From NCBI GenBank assembly GCA_944391355.1, contig CALXTG010000079.1:1-6981 (forward strand): 6,981 bases of DNA. The letters run 5' to 3'. The notes beneath the pieces are model-generated. The model worked only from the letters and a program-made list of their open reading frames with translations. It ran no database searches and had not been told where the DNA came from. Origin of the DNA: an uncultured Alphaproteobacteria bacterium. Its GTDB lineage: Bacteria > Pseudomonadota > Alphaproteobacteria > RF32 > CAG-239. The position numbers were made by a program, and so were the translations under genes. Below are positions 1 through 6,687 of the stretch, one piece after another (within the stretch, counting starts at the first letter, position 1; each line of letters begins with the position of its first letter).

Positions 1-763
1 GTTTTATATCTAGCTGCCGGCCGGCATTTTGGTTCCATATATTCTGCACCTTATTTTTAGCAAGCGGAAATACTTGCCGTCCAAACATCTGCGCTGATTT
101 TACCGCCAACGGAAACGCCGCTCCGAATACCGCCCCGTCCAGAGCATCATCTCTGACGTTTCTGATAATATTGTCTTTAGTCTCGCTTCGACCTAATCCG
201 GCCAAAACCCCGATTTCCCCGCCGACCAAACTGCTGCGTGCCAACGTATTGGCAAAACCGTTCCCTTTGGCAATATACCCGGCGCCGATTTTATTCAACG
301 GATTAACAAACGCCCCGCCAATCTGCAAACCCGCCGCACCCGCGGGATGTTTATTCTCGAACCGGGAGGCGCTGTTTAATGCCGTATCATTAATCTCATT
401 ATACTGATCCGAAAATGCCTGTAAAAAGGGCTTATCGGTTAACAAGGCATCAATCGGGGCTGCTCCAATAGCATTTATAACCCCACCCAATTTACGTCCA
501 AATCCGAAACTTCCCCCTTTATCAAACTGCGTTACCGCTCCTAAGGCACTATCTGCCAGTTTTTCGGCATTATTGTATAAATATTTTCCTAAAGCATTAC
601 CCGTTTTCATTGCCGAAAAACCGGGCACGCCCATAATATCCGGGGTTACCTGTTCTAAAATATAATCAATCCCGCCGACAGCCTTTTTCCTTTTGGGTTG
701 ATAGGCCGAACCTATAATATCCGGGCCTACCTGATCTAAAATATAATCTATTCCTTCACTCAT
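1..763 (-). CDS. Partial Gly/Ala-rich phage protein, possible internal virion (DNA-ejection) protein; C-terminus beyond the left edge
   Basis: The frame opens with ATG at 763 and stays open for 254 codons to the window edge, so the stop is outside. An AAAGGA site 7 bases upstream supports the start. Two near-identical motifs occur near the N-terminus: GIDYILDQVGPDIIG (residues 4-18) and GIDYILEQVTPDIMG (31-45), joined by a basic linker (PKRKK). From about residue 85 the protein is rich in Gly and Ala, with glycine-zipper-like stretches such as GAAGLQIGGAF (142-152), SLVGGEIGVLAGLG (178-191) and GAVFGAAFPLA (210-220). This pattern (a small-residue, potentially membrane-active segment followed by a charged patch and another Gly/Ala segment) is familiar from large internal virion or ejection proteins and polyvalent proteins of podoviruses. 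The position downstream of the head genes fits. The function is inferred from composition and context only. It is separated from the decoration candidate by a terminator. Confidence 0.8.
   Translation of the reverse strand, partial: MSEGIDYILDQVGPDIIGSAYQPKRKKAVGGIDYILEQVTPDIMGVPGFSAMKTGNALGKYLYNNAEKLADSALGAVTQFDKGGSFGFGRKLGGVINAIGAAPIDALLTDKPFLQAFSDQYNEINDTALNSASRFENKHPAGAAGLQIGGAFVNPLNKIGAGYIAKGNGFANTLARSSLVGGEIGVLAGLGRSETKDNIIRNVRDDALDGAVFGAAFPLAVKSAQMFGRQVFPLAKNKVQNIWNQNAGRQLDIK
629..754 (-). repeat. Two-copy in-frame repeat (81-base period) in the ejection-like gene
   Basis: The copies are 754-710 and 673-629, each 45 bases. They match at 38 of 45 bases and 12 of 15 encoded residues (consensus GIDYIL[DE]QVxPDI[IM]G). 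Four of the seven base changes alter the three differing residues, and the other three are silent. The linker between copies encodes SAYQPKRKKAV and has no similar partner. This looks like a duplicated short binding motif rather than simple low-complexity sequence. Confidence 0.85.
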
Positions 764-780
764 TTTCGTTTTCCTTTAAT

Positions 781-823
781 AAAAAAATTCACGTTCCCGA
801 AACTTCTGTCCCGGGAACGCGAA
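781..823 (-). terminator. Intrinsic terminator between the decoration candidate and the ejection-like gene
   Basis: On the minus strand, TTCGCGTTCCCG (823-812) can pair with CGGGAACGTGAA (799-788) in a 12-bp stem with one G-U wobble and a 12-base loop, followed by seven T (787-781). The wobble pairs as G-U only in minus-strand RNA (A-C on the other strand), and only this strand has the T-tract. The signal therefore acts on head-operon transcripts. It probably allows some read-through, because the next gene starts only 18 bases after the T-tract and no promoter is evident between them. Confidence 0.88.
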
Positions 824-837
824 TAAAAAGACAAGCC

Positions 838-1215
838 CTAGCGCAGACCGGCCTTTTTACCGAAAGCGGCAATCGTACCGGCCGTACCGGTTTTGAAATC
901 GACATTCAGCGAACCGTCTTTGTTTTCAAAACGGGCGGCACGTTCAGCGCTGATAACATGTGTTCCGGCAGCCAGTTCGATTTCCAAATCACCGAGCACA
1001 TTGTTGCTGGGAAAAGCATCACCGGCTTTCAGAATCACCGAGCCGGCGGTCGTAATCACCAGCAGCAGATAAGCCGAGTTGTCTTTGGCCTTAAAAAAGC
1101 CTTCGACAACCGCACCGTTGGCCGGCGCAATGGTTACCGGAGTAAGCGCAGCTTTAGAGGCAGAAACCGACAAATCATCGGTTCCGTACCCCATTGTAAT
1201 TTTATCTCTTGCCAT
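838..1215 (-). CDS. Small phage structural protein, candidate head-decoration (cement) protein
   Basis: A protein of 125 residues starting at ATG 1215, with a good ribosome-binding site (AAGGGAG, about 9 bases away) in the 18-base gap after the capsid stop. It opens with MARDKITMGYGTDDLSV and looks rich in beta strands: alternating hydrophobic segments such as SAYLLLVITTAGSVIL (residues 47-62) and a run near LEIELAAGTHVISAE, with many Gly, Thr and Ala, no cysteine, no signal peptide and no membrane helix. A small beta-rich protein directly after the major capsid gene is the usual place for a capsid decoration or stabilising protein in many tailed phages. No family motif was recognised, so this role rests on position, size and composition. 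Another small virion protein, such as a head fibre component, is equally possible. It is the last gene before a strong terminator, which suggests high expression together with the coat. Confidence 0.85.
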   Translation of the reverse strand: MARDKITMGYGTDDLSVSASKAALTPVTIAPANGAVVEGFFKAKDNSAYLLLVITTAGSVILKAGDAFPSNNVLGDLEIELAAGTHVISAERAARFENKDGSLNVDFKTGTAGTIAAFGKKAGLR

Positions 1216-1233
1216 AATTTATTTCTCCCTTAC

Positions 1234-2103
1234 TTAAATGCTTAAAGTTACTTTGGCTTTGATGGTACCGAGTTTATCGGGACGCGGACAGCCGGTACCG
1301 AAAACGCCGGCGCCTTTGAAAGCCTGATTCAAAGATTTTTCCCGCATATAATGATGCAGTTTCAGCTTCCGCTGTTTAACCGAAGCCGTGGTTTCGCCCA
1401 ACACGCCGAACAACGGATAAAGGTTTCCGTCAGTATCGGAAGCAATGTTGTTGGACTCAAAAATCTGCCAGCCGGCCAATTTGCCGACATAACCGGCCTC
1501 GCGCTGTTTCATACCGGTTTCGGTATTCAGCAGCCCCGGAACCTGATTCATCAGAGCTGAAATTTCAGGCGGCAGGAACGCGCCCATTTTGCCGCTTTTC
1601 CAGGCTTTGGCACGCTGAAATTCGGCTTTCATGACACTCAGCATATTGCCGACATTATCTTTGGTCAGCACGATTGCAGCGCCGGATTCGCCTTCTTTAT
1701 AAATACCGGCCACCGGATAAAGTTTGCCGATTTCCAAATCAACCGCTTCGGCAAACTGATGAACCCCGTCCTGAGAATATTCATCGGCCAGGGCAATTGC
1801 TTTGTCATCATCAGCGCCGTCAATCTGCGCAACTTTGGCTTCATCGAGCTCAAAATTAACCGCTTTGCCTTTGTTGACTTTAACTTTTACCGTTGAAGCA
1901 ACAATTCTTTCGGGATCGGTTAAATCGCTGCCGTCCCAGTCGGTCATGGTAACCATGCCCGGCAGTTCGACATCAAGTTCGTCGCCCTTTTTCAAATTAT
2001 CGGCATATTTGGTTGCCGAGAGTTTATCCAAAACCAGCTCGTTTTTGAGGTTCTTTTCAAAACCCGTACCAAACACACTGGGAATTAAGACATCTACAGA
2101 CAT
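1234..2103 (-). CDS. Major capsid protein, HK97-fold, P22-coat-like group
   Basis: A 289-residue coat protein that would form the icosahedral head shell on the scaffold. Visible features fit this family: an N-terminal helical part (FEKNLKNELVLDKLS, residues 15-29), then a beta-rich arm region with KKGDELDVELPGMVTMTDWDG (39-58, read with one residue skipped by eye as an extended-loop-like strand pair), a long alpha-helical middle (about 96-127 and 150-167, including NVGNMLSVMKAEFQRAKAW), and LAGWQIFESNNIAS (209-222). The last matches the 'G-x-x-[IV]-x-E-S-N-N' segment seen in many P22- and T7-type coat proteins. No N-terminal delta domain or protease site is obvious, so assembly probably relies on the separate scaffold upstream. 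The start ATG overlaps the scaffold end by 10 bp, and its Shine-Dalgarno GAGGAGAG is encoded by the last scaffold codons. This would couple their translation. Confidence 0.92.
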   Translation of the reverse strand: MSVDVLIPSVFGTGFEKNLKNELVLDKLSATKYADNLKKGDELDVELPGMVTMTDWDGSDLTDPERIVASTVKVKVNKGKAVNFELDEAKVAQIDGADDDKAIALADEYSQDGVHQFAEAVDLEIGKLYPVAGIYKEGESGAAIVLTKDNVGNMLSVMKAEFQRAKAWKSGKMGAFLPPEISALMNQVPGLLNTETGMKQREAGYVGKLAGWQIFESNNIASDTDGNLYPLFGVLGETTASVKQRKLKLHHYMREKSLNQAFKGAGVFGTGCPRPDKLGTIKAKVTLSI

Positions 2104-3032
2104 TTATTTCTCTCCTCATAAAATTTTAATACTTTGCGATTCATGGTTTCGATATCTTTAATCGAATGCCAGTCATCACTACTCTCCTGTCCGCCGGCAT
2201 AATTACCGGTCGGACTTTGCAGCCGGGCAATCTGCGAACGGTTTTCGGCATCAGCTTTCATCTGCGCCTTAAACTTTGCGACTGCGCCGGCTTCAACGGC
2301 ATCAAGCAGCTTCTTGACTTTGGGCAGGCTGATATCGTCTTTGGCCAGACGGATGGCTTCTGCCACCACATCGCCGCGCCAGGGTTCTTTAAACCAGCCT
2401 TTGCCGGCAGAATTTTCAAACTCAAACAAAGCCTTGGTAATGCCCGAGAGCGTGCGCCCTCTGCGGCTCATGTCATAACTCTGTGCTTTCTGAGTGTTGA
2501 AAACCGCGCTGTCGGCACTGACGGCGGCAACGACCTGCGGCGGAAAGAACTGCTTAACCGCCGCCAAATCCTGCGGATTATGCGTCAGTTTAAAATTCTC
2601 GATAGCCGCCGCGGCCATCGGCGCGTTAACGCCGGCCAGTCCGCCGTTTAAAGCCCGGACATATTCCTGCAATTCAAAGTCGACGGCTTCCTGCCGCAAT
2701 CTTGCCAGCTCAACCGCCTCCGTTTCATTGCCGGGAACCAGATCGGCAGCAGACTGTATCACTGACGCCCGCTGCTCTCCGGAGGGATCTTTTTCCCCGT
2801 TCCCGTCGCGTCTTTTTTCGTCAGTCATATCTGCGGCCGCCGGCATAATTTTTTCATCATCGGCAGAAGAAACTGCTTCCTCTCTGCCTCTGAACTCAAA
2901 ATTCTCATTACTGCCGGTTGTCCCGCCGCCGTTTTCATAATCCGGGCCTGCAGCCGTTTCCGTTACCGCCGTATCGGCAGCAGCGGAAGTTTCGGCTTCG
3001 GATCCCGAAGACGACACATCATAGCCTTCCAT
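2094..3032 (-). CDS. Scaffolding-type head assembly protein
   Basis: A 312-residue protein between the portal/73-residue genes and the major capsid gene, the classic slot for the scaffold that guides procapsid assembly and is later removed. ATG 3032 was chosen because TAAGGAG lies 6 bases upstream. A longer frame back to 3215 exists but runs antiparallel to normal spacing and overlaps the 73-residue gene in a different frame, giving a non-protein-like Arg/Ile/Trp-rich extension. Residues 1 to about 95 are low-complexity, acidic and probably disordered (Ser, Ala, Glu, Gly, Asp). From about 103 it becomes helical (ETEAVELARLRQEAVDFELQ; 222-265 is also helical and charged). The C-terminus is charged (IETMNRKVLKFYEERNK), like the coat-binding ends of many scaffolds. 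No protease domain is visible. Scaffold sequences diverge quickly, so the assignment comes mainly from position and composition. Confidence 0.8.
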   Translation of the reverse strand: MEGYDVSSSGSEAETSAAADTAVTETAAGPDYENGGGTTGSNENFEFRGREEAVSSADDEKIMPAAADMTDEKRRDGNGEKDPSGEQRASVIQSAADLVPGNETEAVELARLRQEAVDFELQEYVRALNGGLAGVNAPMAAAAIENFKLTHNPQDLAAVKQFFPPQVVAAVSADSAVFNTQKAQSYDMSRRGRTLSGITKALFEFENSAGKGWFKEPWRGDVVAEAIRLAKDDISLPKVKKLLDAVEAGAVAKFKAQMKADAENRSQIARLQSPTGNYAGGQESSDDWHSIKDIETMNRKVLKFYEERNKCL

Positions 3033-3038
3033 AGCTCT

Positions 3039-3044
3039 CTCCTT
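3039..3044 (-). promoter_or_regulatory. Ribosome-binding site deciding the scaffold start
   Basis: AAGGAG lies 6 bases before ATG 3032 and overlaps the TAA stop of the preceding 73-residue gene. It favours the 312-residue reading of the scaffold over the longer open frame that begins at 3215, and suggests re-initiation by ribosomes that finish the upstream gene. Confidence 0.85.
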
Positions 3045-3264
3045 AATTTTCTGCTTGAATAAAATTATTGAGCCGGCTTTCCGACTTTGCAAAATAGTCC
3101 AAAAGCAAGCCCATGCCCTTGATATAATCGGACGGCAGATTATCGGCCGCCGCCTCGACCATATAGTCCTTACCGAAGGCGAGCATAATCTCTCCCTCCG
3201 GAGAATTAACGGCATTGCGCAATGTCAGCAGCCGGTCGCGAATGACCTGCCTTTCCCTAGACAT
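3043..3264 (-). CDS. Unrecognised 73-residue protein between portal and scaffold
   Basis: Starts at ATG 3264, supported by GGAGG 5 bases upstream inside the last portal codons. It overlaps the portal end by 8 bp in another frame and stops 10 bases before the scaffold start. The frame is open back to 3507, but everything before 3264 lies within the portal and lacks this signal. The protein appears mostly helical and soluble: MSRERQVIRDRLLTLRNAV (residues 1-19), a Gly/Pro break, then YIKGMGLLLDYFAKSESRLN (47-66). It has no cysteine, no signal peptide and no membrane segment. The motif SPEGEIMLAFGKDYM (21-35) was not recognised. Small genes in this slot in other phages may encode assembly chaperones or minor head proteins, but no function is claimed. 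Tight packing and a good start signal make it very likely a real gene. Confidence 0.8.
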   Translation of the reverse strand: MSRERQVIRDRLLTLRNAVNSPEGEIMLAFGKDYMVEAAADNLPSDYIKGMGLLLDYFAKSESRLNNFIQAEN

Positions 3265-5023
3265 TGCCGCCTCCGTTAACCGGCAGCTGCGGCAATGCCG
3301 CCGGAGCTGCCTGGAAAAACCGGTCGGTATTCTCCAGACCGATTGTTTCCAAAACCTGTTTGATAATTTCTTTTTTATTGAGCGCAACCGTCGGATCGTT
3401 CCAGATAAATTTAAATATCTCGAGCGATTCCTTATTGGTGCGCAAACGTTTCTGGATTCCCGAACTGTCGGTATAGCGATATTCATAATTCCCCTGACGA
3501 ATGTCATCGCCGACCGTCACCGGGATTCTCTCGCCCTGCTCGTTATAAATAAAAATACGCTGCACGCCGGACTTCATATTGGCTTCCAGATCGGCCACCT
3601 TATCAACCATCGCCACAATCAGATTCTGTTTCAGCAAATCAATATCTTTAGCCAGGCGGGTAGTCTGCCCGGCAACTTTGACATTAATTTCGGTTGCCGT
3701 TGCCTTACGGTCTTCCTGCTGTCCCTGCATATTGGGAAAAATCCCGCTGACCAGGCTGGTTTCCGATTCCAGATAATTAATCATCTGCGAGTTATTTATC
3801 AGCGGCACCGGAATGCTGACAATCATATTCGGGTCATCCATGCCCTTTTTATATTCAATCACCTTACCCGGTTCGACATCAATCACCGCTTTGTCAAAAA
3901 AGCCTTTCGGCGCATAACGCATCGGATTGGCGTTAAGCTGCTGCACGTCGTTTTCCAGATTCGCTTTGGTTTCCATATCCTTGCACAAATCATAAATACT
4001 GAACAAAGTCGGAATACCGCGTTTGGTTTCGGGATCGCGCTGTGTCGCCGCATTAATCAACGGATTGATGACAAACTGATTTTCTTCAAACTGCGCCAGA
4101 TAACGCCGCCCGATTACCGTTGCCGACCAGTTGTGCAGCACCGTGCCGTCGCTTAAGGTATAATCCCCGAACAATCGCAGCACCTCAATCATATTGCCGT
4201 TGACAATTTCATCGATTTTGGCTTCGTCGTCTTTATCATTGTCATCGTAGCTGCCTTTTGACAGAAGAGCTTTAATTTCCTCAAGCTGGCTTTTGCCGAG
4301 ATTATAAAACTTATTGCCGGCAATCATGTCATAGCTTTCAAACCGTTTGACAATTTTAAGGCCTTTGTCCCATTCCTCGTCATTATCGGGATTAATCGCC
4401 GGATCAAAAACCAGATTCAGCGGATTGATCGCCTCGACATAAGCGCCGTCATAAATAATCTGTTCAAAATAACCATAGGCATCTTCGGGGCGCCCGCGGA
4501 TTAAACTCAGCAACCCGTTGCTTTCCAACTGCTCTGCCAGGCTCATCCGCCGGCGGATACGCTTGACCTTGCGTTTCCAGCCGACAAACAGACAGGCCTC
4601 GCCGATAACGTCAAGATGTTCAACCGCCGGATCCAGCTGTTTGCCGATTTTCATCTTGTCAAAACTGTCAACCAGCGCCGCTTTCTGCATACGGGCATTT
4701 TTTTCGCTTTCCTCGTCGCGGCCGGTCACATCAAACATCTGCTCGACATTGGCATAAAGGTTATCCCAGATATAAGCCTGGTGCGTCTGGAAAAACGAAT
4801 AGATCTTATTCAGAAAAATCTGGCTTTTCCACGCGGCTTTTTTCCCGTCATGCCGGTCTTCAAGATAAATTTCCTTTTTCAGCAGCTTGTAAATATTCTT
4901 CTGCCGCGCCCGCAGATCGTCAAACTGCTCAAACTTATTGCCGATATCTTTGGCAATCTCTTCCGTCTCGGTAGCGCTCAGCTTCCGCGGCTTATTTTCT
5001 TTTTCAACTGTAAATTCAAACAT
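3257..5023 (-). CDS. Portal protein (head-to-tail connector), P22-like family
   Basis: A 588-residue protein that would form the dodecameric ring at one capsid vertex, through which TerL pumps DNA and to which the tail attaches. Features of this family: a helical N-terminus (ATETEEIAKDIGNKFEQFDD, from residue 17), a region with EHLDVIGEACLFVGWKRKVK (135-154), the wing/clip part with INPLNLVFDPAINPDNDEEWDKG (199-221, written as separate motifs INPLNLVFDP and DNDEEWDKG), the conserved core RGIPTLFSIYDLCKDMETKA (335-354) followed by NPMRYAPKG, and the stem/crown part with RKATATEINVKVAGQTTRLA (439-458) and a following long helix. The length is typical for a P22-like portal without a very long barrel. 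It starts one base after the terL stop (TAAATG) with AAAGGA 8 bases upstream, so the two are probably translated together. The C-terminus (LPQLPVNGGGNV) carries the ribosome-binding site of the next gene. Confidence 0.94.
   Translation of the reverse strand: MFEFTVEKENKPRKLSATETEEIAKDIGNKFEQFDDLRARQKNIYKLLKKEIYLEDRHDGKKAAWKSQIFLNKIYSFFQTHQAYIWDNLYANVEQMFDVTGRDEESEKNARMQKAALVDSFDKMKIGKQLDPAVEHLDVIGEACLFVGWKRKVKRIRRRMSLAEQLESNGLLSLIRGRPEDAYGYFEQIIYDGAYVEAINPLNLVFDPAINPDNDEEWDKGLKIVKRFESYDMIAGNKFYNLGKSQLEEIKALLSKGSYDDNDKDDEAKIDEIVNGNMIEVLRLFGDYTLSDGTVLHNWSATVIGRRYLAQFEENQFVINPLINAATQRDPETKRGIPTLFSIYDLCKDMETKANLENDVQQLNANPMRYAPKGFFDKAVIDVEPGKVIEYKKGMDDPNMIVSIPVPLINNSQMINYLESETSLVSGIFPNMQGQQEDRKATATEINVKVAGQTTRLAKDIDLLKQNLIVAMVDKVADLEANMKSGVQRIFIYNEQGERIPVTVGDDIRQGNYEYRYTDSSGIQKRLRTNKESLEIFKFIWNDPTVALNKKEIIKQVLETIGLENTDRFFQAAPAALPQLPVNGGGNV
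3270..3274 (-). promoter_or_regulatory. Ribosome-binding site deciding the start of the 73-residue gene
   Basis: GGAGG lies 5 bases before ATG 3264 and is encoded by Gly codons near the portal C-terminus. No comparable site precedes the other possible starts in the same frame (back to 3507), so the short reading is preferred. Confidence 0.8.
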
Positions 5024-6343
5024 TTATTCATCCTTTTCCCAAATCGGCCAGTAATATTCGGCGCAATAGGAAACCGCGTCGAAAATATGGCCTAAAAATT
5101 TAAGACTGTTAGTGTGATCGCTTCTGATTTTGTCAGATGTCGGCAGTTCAAAACTTGAAGTGCCGGGTTTATATTTGAGGTTCTTCATATTGTAAATCAG
5201 CCATTTACAACGGGGATGAACCTTCAGGCTGCGAACGGCATCATCTGAAAATACCATTCGGTTAAAAGCATTAACCCGGGCCGAAATCGCCGGATTGCTG
5301 CGATGTATTTCAATTTCGATGTTTTTGTCGGCATAACCGGCCTTAAGCAAGGCATTTTTAACAATCGCATAGTCGGAATATTTGCTTTGCGTTTTGCGAT
5401 ATGACCCGGACGCGTCGCCGTTAAGAATAATCCGCCCTTTATGCCCGGGATACCGCCGGATAAACTCATCGGCCGCATCTTGCGTCGTTGCGTTCTCCAT
5501 AACGATTTCATCAAAAACAAACAACTTATCCGCGGTTTTATGAGCGCAGACCCACATCATCGGATCAACGTTAAAATCCATGCTCAAATGCAAATCCATA
5601 TCCGCACAGTAGCGGATTCGCGCATCAATATTTTCTTTGTCCCAATATTTAACCACGCGGTTAAGATTCCCGCCGCGGGGCTTATTGAGATAATCCCGCT
5701 CATATTCCTCTGGTTTATTGCGTTTTTTAAGTTCGGCTCTTTTGATAAAAGCCGGAGACAAAAACCCCAGATGTTCAACTTCGGGATAATTTATCTCGGC
5801 AAAATACGTTCCCGCCGGCGCGCTCATCTCGTCATAATTAAGCCCCAGCGCCTCCTCGACCGGCAAATCATTGTCAATGCGGTTATAAACCACCATCAAC
5901 ACCACGCCGTCTTTACGCAGGGTCGGCAGCAAAACGTCCCAACAGGCTTTCGACACTGCCTGGGCTTCGTCAACAACGCAGATATCGACATTGGCGATAC
6001 CTTTAATCGCTTCCAGACTGCTGACATTGCGGTCTTTAAGCCCCATAAAAAAGATTTTCGAACCGTTGCGGTGCCGGATTGTTTTGGAATCATAATAAAA
6101 ACCCCGCCGCCGGAACTCCCCGTCAACCAGCCCCGTCAGTTCGGCATACAGGCTTTCGTTAATCGAGCGCATGATTTCGCGGAACACCACTGCCCGCTTA
6201 TTTTTATGCTGCATCAAATCAAACAGCACCGCCCGGCATACCGAACCGGTTTTCAGCGACCCGCGGCCGCCGGTAAAAACAAACGTATCAAATTTACCGC
6301 TTTCCAGATTGTAAAGCGGACTGAACTTGCGATAAACTTTCAT
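5024..6343 (-). CDS. terL: Terminase large subunit (packaging ATPase and nuclease)
   Basis: A 439-residue TerL that would drive ATP-powered DNA packaging through the portal and cut the concatemer. The N-terminal ATPase has a Walker A-type loop, FTGGRGSLKTGS (residues 23-34, with K31 and T32). Walker B is ICVVDEAQ (121-128, D125 and E126), and the coupling motif region is VVYNRIDNDLP (151-161). The C-terminal RNase H-type nuclease shows the expected three acidic positions: MDFNVDP (D256, with D260 nearby), LNGDASGSYR (D310) and FDAVSY (D422). The usual second glycine of the P-loop is leucine here (GSLK instead of GSGK). It follows a putative small terminase after a 95-base gap and abuts the portal. 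The start ATG 6343 has only a weak Shine-Dalgarno (GGTGGGGA). The length is normal for the PBSX/P22-type terminase group. Confidence 0.96.
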   Translation of the reverse strand: MKVYRKFSPLYNLESGKFDTFVFTGGRGSLKTGSVCRAVLFDLMQHKNKRAVVFREIMRSINESLYAELTGLVDGEFRRRGFYYDSKTIRHRNGSKIFFMGLKDRNVSSLEAIKGIANVDICVVDEAQAVSKACWDVLLPTLRKDGVVLMVVYNRIDNDLPVEEALGLNYDEMSAPAGTYFAEINYPEVEHLGFLSPAFIKRAELKKRNKPEEYERDYLNKPRGGNLNRVVKYWDKENIDARIRYCADMDLHLSMDFNVDPMMWVCAHKTADKLFVFDEIVMENATTQDAADEFIRRYPGHKGRIILNGDASGSYRKTQSKYSDYAIVKNALLKAGYADKNIEIEIHRSNPAISARVNAFNRMVFSDDAVRSLKVHPRCKWLIYNMKNLKYKPGTSSFELPTSDKIRSDHTNSLKFLGHIFDAVSYCAEYYWPIWEKDE

Positions 6344-6438
6344 AAAAAATCCCCACCCTGAAGCCCATGACGAGCCGACATCGCCACCCTGTTATTCCTC
6401 ATCCTTTCGCTGTAAAAAACTTTTCGGCTTAAACGCTG

Positions 6439-6687
6439 TTATTCGACATGAATAATTTCAAACGGCGAATCATCAATATCGCCGTCTTCTTCATCATCTT
6501 TATTCAAAAGACCTGAAACTTTGGCTTTAGCCATAATCGCCGATACCGCCGCCGACGGCTTTTCAAGCTGCATGGCCAAATCCAAAACCTCGTTCAGCTC
6601 TCCGATAATTTCTTTCAAACTGACTGTTCCGGAAGCTGAAACCGTTTTTTTCGTTTCCTCAACCGGAGCCTGCTTTTTCCCTGCCAT
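6439..6687 (-). CDS. Putative terminase small subunit (short form)
   Basis: An 82-residue protein starting at ATG 6687, which has GGAGG 8 bases upstream. The TTG at 6693 would leave only 2 bases of spacing and is less likely. The sequence has a Lys/Thr-rich start (AGKKQAPVEETKKT), a helix with SLKEIIGELNEVLDLAMQLE (residues 23-42), then PSAAVSAIMAKAKVSGLLNK (44-63), and an acidic tail (DDEEDGDIDDSPFEIIHVE). The 'AAVSAIMAKAKVSGLL' stretch resembles the segment of many TerS proteins in which Ala-rich helices end in 'K-x-x-G-L'. Position directly upstream of terL is the usual one for the DNA-recognition subunit. It is shorter than typical TerS proteins and has no recognisable N-terminal helix-turn-helix, so DNA binding is not shown. 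It could instead be a fragment or a different small packaging protein. It is preceded by tandem terminators. Confidence 0.78.
   Translation of the reverse strand: MAGKKQAPVEETKKTVSASGTVSLKEIIGELNEVLDLAMQLEKPSAAVSAIMAKAKVSGLLNKDDEEDGDIDDSPFEIIHVE

Noticed and set aside
2166..2940. Two overlapping plus-strand frames opposite the scaffold gene
   Set aside because: The Ser/Ala-rich and Arg/Cys-rich products mirror the low-complexity scaffold codons, and there is no ribosome-binding site.
3033..3215. N-terminal extension of the scaffold back to 3215
   Set aside because: It overlaps the 73-residue gene in another frame, has Trp/Arg/Ile-rich composition unlike the rest, and the strong Shine-Dalgarno lies before 3032.
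3265..3507. N-terminal extension of the 73-residue protein back to 3507
   Set aside because: It lies wholly inside the portal gene in another frame, and GGAGG is correctly placed only for ATG 3264.
3215..4156. Plus-strand frame of 313 codons opposite the portal
   Set aside because: It is antisense to a clear portal gene, with a similar His/Arg/Ile-rich composition and no start signal. It is a by-product of codon bias in the real gene.
5441..6361. Plus-strand frame of 306 codons opposite terL
   Set aside because: It is fully antisense to a gene with all TerL motifs. The product is rich in His, Arg, Ile and Phe with no domain, and no ribosome-binding site precedes it.
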